From NCBI GenBank assembly GCA_022739095.1, contig JAIJEI010000025.1:1-15718 (forward strand): a DNA stretch of 15,718 bases, in the 5' to 3' direction. This DNA comes from Bifidobacterium sp. (GTDB taxonomy: Bacteria > Actinomycetota > Actinomycetes > Actinomycetales > Bifidobacteriaceae). A program made the translations under genes and the position numbers. Shown piece after piece: positions 1-6,630 of the stretch (position 1 is the first letter of the stretch; each line of letters begins with the position of its first letter). The notes under the pieces were generated by a model. The model made no database searches. It saw only the letters and a program-made list of their open reading frames with translations, and was not told where the DNA came from.

Positions 1-957
1 ATCCTGTCCAAAGGCATCGCCAAGGCCGGAACGGAGGCGATGGCCAGACTGCGCCGGCAGTCCGAGAACGACGGGCGGCCATGCCCCGATCCGGACGCCG
101 TCTGGTTCGGCGGCGGCCGCGAGCATCCGGTCGTCAAGGACATCAACGAGGAGGCCGGCAAAGGCGTTTCCGGCGAAGTGAACGGGCACGTGGTGCGTGT
201 GGGCCGGCTGTCTTTCGCCGCCGCCGGGAAGGACGGATTCCTGACGGCCGGCAACGCCGACCCCACTGGCCCGCGTCACGACCCGCGGCCCGGAATGGAG
301 GCCGCCGGCGGAACGGAAGAGGATATCCGCACGCGCTTCGGCCTGCTGCAGCCGGACGAGATGGCGTCCTACGTGTCCATCGACGGCCAATTGATCGCAC
401 GCATCGTGCTGCGTGATGTGCCGCGCGCCAATGCCAAGACGGCGCTCGCCAAACTGCATGCGCTGGGCGTCGCCAAACTCGCCATGCTCACCGGCGACAA
501 GCGCGCCTCGGCCGACATCATCGCGAACGAGGTCGGCATTGACGAGGTCCACGCCGAACTCTTCCCCGAAGACAAGGTCGCCGCCGTCAAGTCCGCCGCG
601 GAAGACGGCAACGCCGTCACGATGATGGTCGGTGACGGCGTGAACGACGCCCCGGTGCTCGCCGTCGCCGACATCGGTGTGGCCATGACCGACGGCACCG
701 CCACCGCCGCCTCCGAAAGCGCCCAGGTGGTCGTCATGGCCGATGACATCGCGGCAGTGCCGCGCGCCATCGCCATCGCCCGCCGCACCAAGCGTGTGAT
801 GCTGCAAGCCGTTATCGTCGGTCTTGCACTCGCCGTGATCGGCATGATCGCCGCCGCGTTCGATCTCATTCCGGTCGTCGTCGGCGCATTCCTCCAGGAG
901 GCCATCGACGTGGTGAGCATCCTCTGGGCCCTCACCGCCCTGATCGATCGAGATTAG
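1..957 (+). CDS. Heavy-metal-type P-type ATPase, C-terminal part (5' end outside window)
   Basis: The reading frame is open from the first base, so the gene starts upstream and about 318 C-terminal residues are visible. They hold the end of the nucleotide-binding domain with an HP pair (fragment residues 42-43) followed by a GKGVSGEVNGH stretch, then the phosphorylation-domain motifs TGDK (164-167) and GDGVND (211-216, nt 631-648). Two C-terminal hydrophobic segments follow (about 266-312), the last containing QEAIDVVSILWALTAL. These are the hallmarks of P1B metal-transporting ATPases, which use ATP to move metal ions across the cytoplasmic membrane. The DKTG aspartate and the metal-selecting CPx-type helix lie outside the window, so the substrate cannot be told. 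A charged, low-complexity loop (about residues 72-108) sits between the HP region and the P domain. A strong terminator follows the stop, so it is probably not co-transcribed with the urea genes. An ATG at 40 is internal to the frame and unlikely to be the true start. Confidence 0.88.
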   Translation: MLSKGIAKAGTEAMARLRRQSENDGRPCPDPDAVWFGGGREHPVVKDINEEAGKGVSGEVNGHVVRVGRLSFAAAGKDGFLTAGNADPTGPRHDPRPGMEAAGGTEEDIRTRFGLLQPDEMASYVSIDGQLIARIVLRDVPRANAKTALAKLHALGVAKLAMLTGDKRASADIIANEVGIDEVHAELFPEDKVAAVKSAAEDGNAVTMMVGDGVNDAPVLAVADIGVAMTDGTATAASESAQVVVMADDIAAVPRAIAIARRTKRVMLQAVIVGLALAVIGMIAAAFDLIPVVVGAFLQEAIDVVSILWALTALIDRD

Positions 958-989
958 GGGATACGGCCCGCCGCGTACCGCGACATGGA

Positions 990-1039
990 GCCGGCCGCCG
1001 CACCGATCGCATACCGGTGCGGCGGCCGGCTTGTTTTTT
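990..1039 (+). terminator. Intrinsic (Rho-independent) terminator after the P-type ATPase
   Basis: A perfect 16-bp inverted repeat (990-1005 paired with 1015-1030, almost all G:C) encloses a 9-nt loop and is followed at once by TTGTTTTTT (1031-1039). It lies 32 bases after the ATPase stop and separates that gene from the urea locus. Confidence 0.93.
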
Positions 1040-1160
1040 GTCGCCGCTCTTCTTGCGTTCATGCCGTAAGGCCCGTTCCGGGCGATGCCGATGCCGTCCG
1101 TTTCGAATCGCAGAACCGCGCCCGTCGGTGCCCGGGCGAAATCCATTCCCGTGTATTCCC

Positions 1161-1189
1161 TTGTGAGCACAGGGTTTTCGGCGTCTCGT
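1161..1189 (+). promoter_or_regulatory. Weak candidate promoter for urtA
   Basis: TTGTGA (1161-1166) and TCTCGT (1184-1189) are separated by 17 bases. The -35 matches consensus at four of six positions and the -10 at only three. The reason to list it is that its spacer ends in TTTTCGGCG and runs into the -10 exactly as in the stronger candidate ahead of ureE (10277-10306). The urtA ATG lies about 118 bases downstream, leaving room for a long 5' leader. Confidence 0.25.
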
Positions 1190-1199
1190 TAACGAAGAC
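1183..1199. promoter_or_regulatory. Candidate operator palindrome upstream of urtA
   Basis: TCGTTAACGA (1186-1195) is a perfect 10-bp palindrome. It is flanked by GTC (1183-1185) and GAC (1197-1199), which continue the dyad with a one-base offset. It sits about 110 bases before the urtA start, where a regulator could bind. A 10-bp palindrome arises by chance about once per kilobase, so this is only suggestive. I cannot match it to a known regulator's site. Confidence 0.25.
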
Positions 1200-1307
1200 G
1201 TCATACGTGAGATGTTTTGGAAACACAAGGGCAACACGACGTGCGAAAGGGGTTGGGATAAATGGGCATGTAACTGCTTGAGCGTCGTGCGAGAGAGGAA
1301 CAGGCGT

Positions 1308-2609
1308 ATGGCGAAGTTGGGAATGATGCGACCGGTTGCGGCCGCTATGGTGCTCGCCGCGGTGGTCGCCTTGACCAGCGGCTGTGGCTGGGGCCGCACC
1401 GTGGCCGACAAAAAGGCCATGGAATCCGATGGCTCCGGCACTCCCGCGCAAAGCTGTGTGGATACCAGCGCAAAGAGCATCGCCATCGGTTTCGTGAACT
1501 CGCTGAGCGGCACCATGGCCCTCTCTGAGAAGACCGTGTCCGATTCGCTGCATATGGCGGTCGATGAGATCAACGCCAAGGGCGGTGTGCTCGGCAAGAA
1601 ATTGGAAGTCGTGCAACAGGACGGCAAGTCCGAACCGGCGGTGTTCGCGGAGAAAGCCAAGACCTTGATCGAAAAGAACTGCGTGGCGGCGGTGTTCGGC
1701 GGATGGACCTCCGCGTCCCGCAAAGCCATGAAGCCAGTGTTCGAAGCAGACGACGCGCTGCTGTTCTATCCGCTGCAGTATGAAGGCATGGAGGCCAGCC
1801 CCAATATCTTCTATACGGGTGCGGCGCCGAACCAGCAGATCGTTCCCGCTCTCGACTATCTCAAGGAGCAAGGCCGCAGAAGGCTGTTCCTTGTGGGATC
1901 CGATTATGTGTTCCCCCAAACCGCGAACCGCATCGTGCGCGCCTATGCGAAACACAATGGCATGCAGATCGTCGGAGAGGAATACACGCCGATGGGTGCC
2001 ACGGACTTCAGCACCATCGTCAATAAGCTCAAGGCCTCGGGGACCGACGCCGTGGTCAACACGCTGAACGGTGATTCCAACGTCGCGTTCTTCAAGGAAT
2101 ACAAGGCGTCGGGTCTGCAGGCGGACAGTCTTCCCGTCATCTCCATGTCCATCGCGGAAGAAGAGGTCGCCTCGATCGGCCCGGACAACGTCAAAGGCCA
2201 GTTGACCGCATGGAACTACTACCAGACTTTGGGCGACAGGGAAAACAGGACCTTCGTGAAGGATTTCAAAGCCAGGTACGGGCATGACAGGCCGACCTCG
2301 GATCCCATGGAATCCGCCTACACCTCCGTGTACCTGTGGAAGGAGATGGTCGAGAAGGCGAGGAGTTTCGCCGTGGATGACGTAAAGCGCGCCGCCGACG
2401 GCATCACGTTCGATGCTCCTGAAGGCACGGTCACCGTCGATGGCGAAAACCACCACATCTACAAGACGTCGTATATCGGTCGGATCGGCGATGATCGCCT
2501 GATCCATACCGTGTGGAAGTCCGATGGTCCCATCAAGCCCGATCCGTATCTCAAGGTGTATGCGTGGGCCGGGAGCCTGCAGAGCCCGGGTTCGGATTCG
2601 TCCAGGTGA
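1308..2609 (+). CDS. urtA: Urea ABC transporter, substrate-binding lipoprotein
   Basis: This is the extracellular urea receptor of the UrtABCDE importer, 433 residues, which is normal for the family. The start at 1308 is preferred because AGAGGAA (1294-1300) lies about 7 bases before it and because it opens a lipoprotein signal peptide: a basic start, a hydrophobic core (about residues 9-22) and LTSGC with the modified cysteine at 26. The frame also stays open upstream to an ATG at 1212, but that would bury the signal peptide. The mature part begins a type I periplasmic-binding fold with SIAIGFVNSLSGTMALSEKT and continues with VFGGWTSASRKAMKPVFE, both typical of UrtA rather than of general branched-chain amino acid receptors. 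It is first in the operon, directly ahead of the permease genes. Its last 28 codons and stop lie in the first unit of a 154-bp tandem duplication, so the protein remains complete. Confidence 0.93.
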   Translation: MAKLGMMRPVAAAMVLAAVVALTSGCGWGRTVADKKAMESDGSGTPAQSCVDTSAKSIAIGFVNSLSGTMALSEKTVSDSLHMAVDEINAKGGVLGKKLEVVQQDGKSEPAVFAEKAKTLIEKNCVAAVFGGWTSASRKAMKPVFEADDALLFYPLQYEGMEASPNIFYTGAAPNQQIVPALDYLKEQGRRRLFLVGSDYVFPQTANRIVRAYAKHNGMQIVGEEYTPMGATDFSTIVNKLKASGTDAVVNTLNGDSNVAFFKEYKASGLQADSLPVISMSIAEEEVASIGPDNVKGQLTAWNYYQTLGDRENRTFVKDFKARYGHDRPTSDPMESAYTSVYLWKEMVEKARSFAVDDVKRAADGITFDAPEGTVTVDGENHHIYKTSYIGRIGDDRLIHTVWKSDGPIKPDPYLKVYAWAGSLQSPGSDSSR

Positions 2610-2831
2610 GTGAGGGGAGAAGGAGGAATGAACATGCTTATACCGCGGATTGTCGAGGGACTGCCAAGCGGCTCGATATGGTCCCAGCAGGCCCGATCCG
2701 TATCTCAAGACGCATATGCGGGCCGGGAGCCTGCGGAGCCCGGGTTCGGATTCGTCCAGGTGAGTGAAGGGAGATAGAGGGATGAACATGCTTGTACCGC
2801 AGCTGGTCGCGGGATTGTCCAATGGCTCGAT
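2524..2831 (+). repeat. 154-bp imperfect tandem duplication spanning the urtA-urtB junction
   Basis: Unit 1 is 2524-2677 and unit 2 is 2678-2831; they abut exactly and align without gaps at an offset of 154. By eye I count about 23 differences, roughly 85% identity. Each unit carries the urtA C-terminal codons with stop, a ribosome-binding site and the first codons of urtB. Unit 1 supplies the working urtA end. Unit 2 supplies the working urtB start. The inner parts, a urtB start in unit 1 and a urtA tail in unit 2, are left over between the two genes. Confidence 0.92.
2628..2777 (+). pseudogene. Decoy urtB start fused to an out-of-frame urtA tail (49 codons)
   Basis: This short frame is a by-product of the tandem duplication. 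Its first 17 residues (MNMLIPRIVEGLPSGSI) correspond to the true UrtB start (MNMLVPQLVAGLSNGSI). It then runs into the second copy of the urtA tail in another frame and stops at 2775-2777, just before the true urtB start. It has a strong Shine-Dalgarno, AAGGAGGA (2620-2627), best spaced for the ATG at 2634, so ribosomes probably do start here. The peptide has no membrane segment and is unlikely to function as a permease. It may affect translation of urtB through coupling. The origin is clear from the alignment; any role is inference. Confidence 0.6.
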
Positions 2832-3666
2832 ACTGCTTCTGGCGGCGCTCGGGCTGTCGTTGACCTTCGGGCAGATGGGCGTGATCAACAACGCGCATGG
2901 CGAATTCATGATGGCCGGTGCGTATACGGCGTACGCCATGAGCACGGTCTTTGCCAGCAAGACGCTTGCACTGGGCCTCGCGCTGGTCGCTGGTTTCGTG
3001 GTCGCGGGTCTGCTCGGCCTGCTGCTGGACGTGCTGCTGCTTTCGCGTATGCGCACCCGTCCTTTGGACACGTTGCTGGTCACATTCGGTGTTTCGCTGG
3101 TGCTGCAGCAGGTGGCGCGAGACATCTTCGGCTCCACGGGCGTCTATGCCCAAGCGCCGGAAGCACTGACCGAGCCGGTCACGTTGTTCGGGTACGATTT
3201 CCCGGCATCGCGGCTGTTCATCTTCGTGGTGTCGGTGGTGTGCGTGGCCGCATTGTACGCGGTACTGAAGTTCACGCCGCTGGGACGCCGTATTCGCGCG
3301 ACCGCCGAAAACCGCGATCTTGCCGAGGTCTCCGGAATCTCCACCGCAACGGTGGATCACCTGACCTTCTTCATCGGATCCGGTATCGCCGGTATCGCCG
3401 GTGTGGCTTTGAGCCTGCTCAACTCCATCAGCTATAACTTCGGCACCTCGTTCATCGTGCAGGCGTTCCTTGTGGTCGTCGCCGGAGGCGTCGGACAGCT
3501 CAAGGGCGCCGTCATCGCATCCTTCGCGCTCGGCCTGTGCCAGTCCGCGATCGAGTTGCCGACCTCGTCGTCCATCGCGCAGATGTCCATCTTCCTGATC
3601 GTGGTGATCTTCCTGCAGTTCCTTCCTCAAGGTCTGGTCGCGGTCCGTTCCAGGAATCTGGCATAA
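2782..3666 (+). CDS. urtB: Urea ABC transporter, permease subunit (LivH type)
   Basis: This is one of the two membrane-spanning subunits that form the urea channel, 294 residues with roughly eight hydrophobic segments. Near the start it has GSILLLAALGLSLTFGQMG followed by INNAHGEFMMAGAY, the conserved first-helix region of UrtB/LivH permeases. Later come the cytoplasmic coupling region with RIRATAENRDLAEVSGIS and the C-terminal VVVAGGVGQLKGAVIAS. The start at 2782 gives the usual N-terminus. ATG 2788 is equally possible, since GAGGG (2777-2781) is better spaced for it; a GTG at 2764 is in frame but lies inside the leader. It follows the 154-bp duplication and precedes urtC by 21 bases. UrtB pairs with UrtC and is driven by UrtD and UrtE. 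Confidence 0.93.
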   Translation: MNMLVPQLVAGLSNGSILLLAALGLSLTFGQMGVINNAHGEFMMAGAYTAYAMSTVFASKTLALGLALVAGFVVAGLLGLLLDVLLLSRMRTRPLDTLLVTFGVSLVLQQVARDIFGSTGVYAQAPEALTEPVTLFGYDFPASRLFIFVVSVVCVAALYAVLKFTPLGRRIRATAENRDLAEVSGISTATVDHLTFFIGSGIAGIAGVALSLLNSISYNFGTSFIVQAFLVVVAGGVGQLKGAVIASFALGLCQSAIELPTSSSIAQMSIFLIVVIFLQFLPQGLVAVRSRNLA

Positions 3667-3687
3667 GGCAAGAAGGGAGTGCATGTC

Positions 3688-4803
3688 ATGGGATCTGTTG
3701 CCGCATTCGTCACCAAGTACCGTTCATGGATCGGTTCCATCGCCGCCGTCGCATTGATCGTCCTCGCGCCGACGGTCATGAGCGCGTACAGTCTGGGGCT
3801 GTTGTCCAAATATCTGTGTTACGCGATGGTCGCGGTCGGCATCGGCCTGGCATGGGGGCAGGGAGGCATGCTGACCTTGGGCCAAGGGCTGTTCTTCGGA
3901 CTCGGCGCCTATGTGATGGCCATCCACCTGAAGATCGAAGAACTCGGTCCAACCGCGGTTCCCGACTTCATGGCGCAGTACGGCATCGACAGACTCCCCG
4001 GATTCTGGGAGCTTTTCCGCAATCCGGTCGTCACCATCATCGGCGTCGCCGTGGTGCCGGGCGCCGTTGCGGCGGCCCTCGGTTGGGCCGTGTTCGGCAG
4101 AGGCGTGCGTGGAGCCTACTTCGCGATCCTTTCCCAAGCGTTGGTCGCCGCGTTCGCCGTGCTGCTTGTCGGCCAGTCCAAGACCACGGGCGGCACCAAT
4201 GGTCTGAATGACTTCTCCGGTTTCTTCGGCTACGATTTGACCGACCCGGCCAACAAAAGGATGATCTACTACATTTGCGCGTTCTGCGTGCTGGGCATGG
4301 TGCTCATCGCCGATTGGATTCGTCATTCATTCATGGGCGAGCTCATCATCGGCGTGCGGGACCAGGAGAACCGCATGAAGTTCCTCGGCTACAATCCCGC
4401 TTCCATCAAAGTGTTCACGTTCTCCCTCGCGGCCGTGTTCGCGGGCATCGGCGGCGCCATGTTCGTACCGGTCGTCGGCATCATCTCCCCCTCCGACATC
4501 GATGTGATTCCATCTATCATGATGCTTGCCGGCGTGGTGATCGGAGGAAGGAGCACCTTGCTTGGTCCGGTCATCGGCACGCTGATCATTCGATTCGCCG
4601 AAACGCAGCTTTCCGAGGCCTGCCCGTCCGTTTGGACGTACGTCGAAGGCGCGATCTTCATCCTGGTCATCGCCTTCGCCCCGATGGGCCTTGGCCAGAT
4701 CAAGAATTTCCGTCCATGGCTGGCCGGAAGGCTCGGCCGTGATGGCGTGAAGTCCACGGTGCCGAACGAAGCGGCAACGACCACAAAGGCGGTGAACGCA
4801 TGA
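3688..4803 (+). CDS. urtC: Urea ABC transporter, permease subunit (LivM type)
   Basis: This is the second transmembrane subunit of the urea importer, 371 residues. Recognisable parts are GLAWGQGGMLTLGQGLFFGL near the N-terminus, GGTNGLNDFSGFFGYDL in the external loop typical of UrtC, and the coupling segment GVRDQENRMKFLGYNPASIK that contacts the ATPases. Conserved membrane helices follow (VIGGRSTLLGPVIGTLII). The ATG at 3688 is chosen because GGGAG (3675-3679) is about 8 bases upstream; a GTG at 3679 overlaps that site and is less likely. The hydrophilic C-terminus after the last helix (about residues 335-371) has no clear role. The stop overlaps the urtD start (ATGA at 4800-4803), so the two are probably translationally coupled. 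Confidence 0.93.
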   Translation: MGSVAAFVTKYRSWIGSIAAVALIVLAPTVMSAYSLGLLSKYLCYAMVAVGIGLAWGQGGMLTLGQGLFFGLGAYVMAIHLKIEELGPTAVPDFMAQYGIDRLPGFWELFRNPVVTIIGVAVVPGAVAAALGWAVFGRGVRGAYFAILSQALVAAFAVLLVGQSKTTGGTNGLNDFSGFFGYDLTDPANKRMIYYICAFCVLGMVLIADWIRHSFMGELIIGVRDQENRMKFLGYNPASIKVFTFSLAAVFAGIGGAMFVPVVGIISPSDIDVIPSIMMLAGVVIGGRSTLLGPVIGTLIIRFAETQLSEACPSVWTYVEGAIFILVIAFAPMGLGQIKNFRPWLAGRLGRDGVKSTVPNEAATTTKAVNA

Positions 4804-5717
4804 GCGACGAGAACAAGACCGAGGGCACCGAGCTGGATCAGCTGCGCGATGAGATGCGCCGGATGCGCGATGAAGCCAGACGCTTCCGCGATGAGGCCGC
4901 CAGGATGAAGGCCGAGATCGTCAGGGAGCGCCAGGAGCTTGCGAGCCAGCTCGCGACCCTGGACGCCCAGGGCGGCCAATGGAACGACTACCTCGAAATC
5001 CGCGGATTGCATGTCGAATTCGACGGGTTCGTGGCGGTCAAGGATATCGACCTGACCGTCATGCACGGTGATCTGAGGTTTCTGATCGGTCCGAACGGCG
5101 CCGGGAAAACCACGGTCATCGATGCCATCACCGGACTGGTGCCGGCCACAGGCTCGGCCATGTTCGGAGGGGAGGAGCTTATCGGACGCAAGCCGAACGA
5201 TATCGTCCGGCTGGGAGTCGGCCGCACCTTCCAGACGGCCTCCGTCGTGGAAGATCTGTCCGTGCTGCAGAATCTGCAACTCGCCGAAGGCCTGCACAAG
5301 AAGACGTCGGAATTATTCAGAAGAACCGAAGGGGCATCGCGGAACATCCAGAGCATCATGGAGGTGTGCGGTCTCGTCGGCGATGCGGATAAGACGGCGG
5401 GTATTCTGCCGCACGGCAAGAAGCAGTGGCTGGAGATCGGCATGCTGCTCGTGCAGGACGCGCGTCTGCTTCTCCTCGATGAACCGGTCGCCGGCATGAC
5501 GCCAGCGGAACGTCAGGCCACCGGTGAACTGCTCACGCGCATCAGCCGCAATCGCACGGTCGTCATCGTCGAACACGATATGGATTTCATGCGTCAGTTC
5601 GCCGACTCGGTCACCGTGCTCAATCAGGGGCGGATCCTCGCCGAAGGCAGCGTCGAAGACATCCAGAACAACGAGGACGTAGTCAGAATCTACCTTGGTG
5701 GAGGAGAAGATCGATGA
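4800..5717 (+). CDS. urtD: Urea ABC transporter, ATP-binding subunit with coiled-coil N-terminal extension
   Basis: This is one of the two cytoplasmic ATPases powering urea import. The ATPase domain starts near residue 64: Walker A GPNGAGKT (97-104), Q-loop Gln145, signature region LPHGKKQWLEIG (203-214), Walker B LLLLDEP (223-229) and switch His259. LxHGxKQWLEIGM is the UrtD form of the ABC signature; here the usual Ser and Gln positions are Pro204 and Lys207. The total of 305 residues exceeds the usual roughly 250 because of about 60 extra N-terminal residues. These are rich in Glu, Arg and Asp, with repeated RDEMRRMRDEARRFRDEAAR-like heptads (about 12-55) that should form a coiled coil. 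The start overlaps the urtC stop and no better internal start is evident. The stop overlaps the urtE start. Confidence 0.93.
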   Translation: MSDENKTEGTELDQLRDEMRRMRDEARRFRDEAARMKAEIVRERQELASQLATLDAQGGQWNDYLEIRGLHVEFDGFVAVKDIDLTVMHGDLRFLIGPNGAGKTTVIDAITGLVPATGSAMFGGEELIGRKPNDIVRLGVGRTFQTASVVEDLSVLQNLQLAEGLHKKTSELFRRTEGASRNIQSIMEVCGLVGDADKTAGILPHGKKQWLEIGMLLVQDARLLLLDEPVAGMTPAERQATGELLTRISRNRTVVIVEHDMDFMRQFADSVTVLNQGRILAEGSVEDIQNNEDVVRIYLGGGEDR

Positions 5718-6424
5718 TGGCAGAGAACATGTTGGAGATCCGGGGATTGAGCACAGGCTATGGCAAGGTTTCCGTGGTCAACGACATCGACGTATCCGTC
5801 CGCTCCGGTGAGTGGGTGAGCATCGTCGGCAACAACGGCGCCGGGAAGACCACCCTGTTGAAATCGGTGGTCGGCCTGCTCCCGGCGACCTGCGGATCGA
5901 TCACCTTCAATGGCGTGGATGTCACTCGCGCCGCGCCGAACAAACGCATCCGCATGGGAATGGCGTTTGTTCCGCAAGGCCAGCAATCCTTTGGGCAAAT
6001 GACCGTGGACGAGAATCTGCGCGTGGTCGCCGACCGTTATGGTGCCGAAGCGCAGAGCCGGTATGACGAAGCGATGGAGGCGTTCCCCGTGCTGAAAGAG
6101 TTCGCCGACCGTCGTGTCGGCCTTCTCTCCGGCGGCCAGCGTCAGCAGCTATCCATTGCACGGGCGTTGATCACCAGACCGAAGCTGATGATTCTGGACG
6201 AGCCCACGGAAGGCATCCAGCCGAATATCGTGGCGGAAATCCAACGGTCCATCCGTTCGATGGCCGAAGACAAGGGCATCGCCGTGATGCTCGTCGAACA
6301 GAAAGTGCAATTCGCGGTCGAACGCGCGGATCGCTACTATGTTCTCGCTGCAGGCCGGTTCATCGGTGCCGGAGAAGGTGGTGTCGGCGCGGTCGGGGAG
6401 GCGAAGGACGCCATGCGCGTCTGA
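5714..6424 (+). CDS. urtE: Urea ABC transporter, ATP-binding subunit (LivF type)
   Basis: This is the second ATPase of the urea importer, 236 residues, the normal size. Visible motifs are Walker A GNNGAGKT (39-46), Q-loop Gln88 in VPQG, a canonical LSGGQ (138-142), Walker B LMILDEP (158-164) and VEQ (194-196), where Gln replaces the switch His as is usual in LivF/UrtE proteins. It therefore pairs a canonical signature with the degenerate one of UrtD. The ATG at 5714 is preferred because GGAGGAG (5700-5706) is 7 bases upstream; the adjoining ATG at 5717 is the alternative. It overlaps urtD by four bases. A 206-bp gap follows, so the transporter transcript may end or be re-started before the nickel permease. 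Confidence 0.93.
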   Translation: MMAENMLEIRGLSTGYGKVSVVNDIDVSVRSGEWVSIVGNNGAGKTTLLKSVVGLLPATCGSITFNGVDVTRAAPNKRIRMGMAFVPQGQQSFGQMTVDENLRVVADRYGAEAQSRYDEAMEAFPVLKEFADRRVGLLSGGQRQQLSIARALITRPKLMILDEPTEGIQPNIVAEIQRSIRSMAEDKGIAVMLVEQKVQFAVERADRYYVLAAGRFIGAGEGGVGAVGEAKDAMRV

Positions 6425-6630
6425 CGTGCCGGTCGCAGTCGGGCGCGGATGCCGGCCGTTCCACGGGTCCGGCAGTCCCGCCCGCGGCTTCGGCCGTGAT
6501 TCGCTGAAACATGGTTGTAGCCGTGACGTAATACGCAGTCCCTATGGTTGCGCCCATAACGGATTCACGGATGGACGGGTCGGCGCGCGGTGCCCGATTC
6601 CGGTTCCCATGACCTGCAAGGAGAATGTCA
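6425..6630. other. Intergenic gap between urtE and the nickel permease
   Basis: The gap has no convincing gene. Its first half is very G+C-rich. Its second half (about 6500-6570) is richer in A and T and could hold a promoter for the permease, for example CTGAAA (6504-6509) with TAATAC (6529-6534), but the 19-base spacing and partial matches make this weak. No stem followed by a T-run is visible. It ends with the permease ribosome-binding site AAGGAG (6618-6623). Confidence 0.4.

Larger units (their letters stand above)
958..1307. other. Gene-free stretch upstream of urtA
   Basis: This 350-bp region between the ATPase and urtA contains the terminator at 990-1039 and, from about 1140, sequence richer in A and T that is the likely promoter and control region of urtA. 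Small open frames here on either strand have no start-site support or recognisable protein. I see no tRNA, CRISPR or insertion-sequence end in it. Confidence 0.6.

Noticed and set aside
1201..1206. TCATAC upstream of urtA as half of a NikR nickel-repressor site
   Set aside because: The partner GTATGA at the required 16-base spacing is absent.
985..1281. A 98-codon plus-strand frame in the gap before urtA
   Set aside because: It begins within the terminator stem, has no ribosome-binding site and shows no protein-like features.
1059..3137. A 692-codon open frame on the minus strand, antisense to urtA and the urtA-urtB junction
   Set aside because: It is the complement of well-supported genes in a G+C-rich genome where the codon pattern keeps the antisense frame open. 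It has no recognisable domain and repeats peptides only because it crosses the 154-bp duplication.
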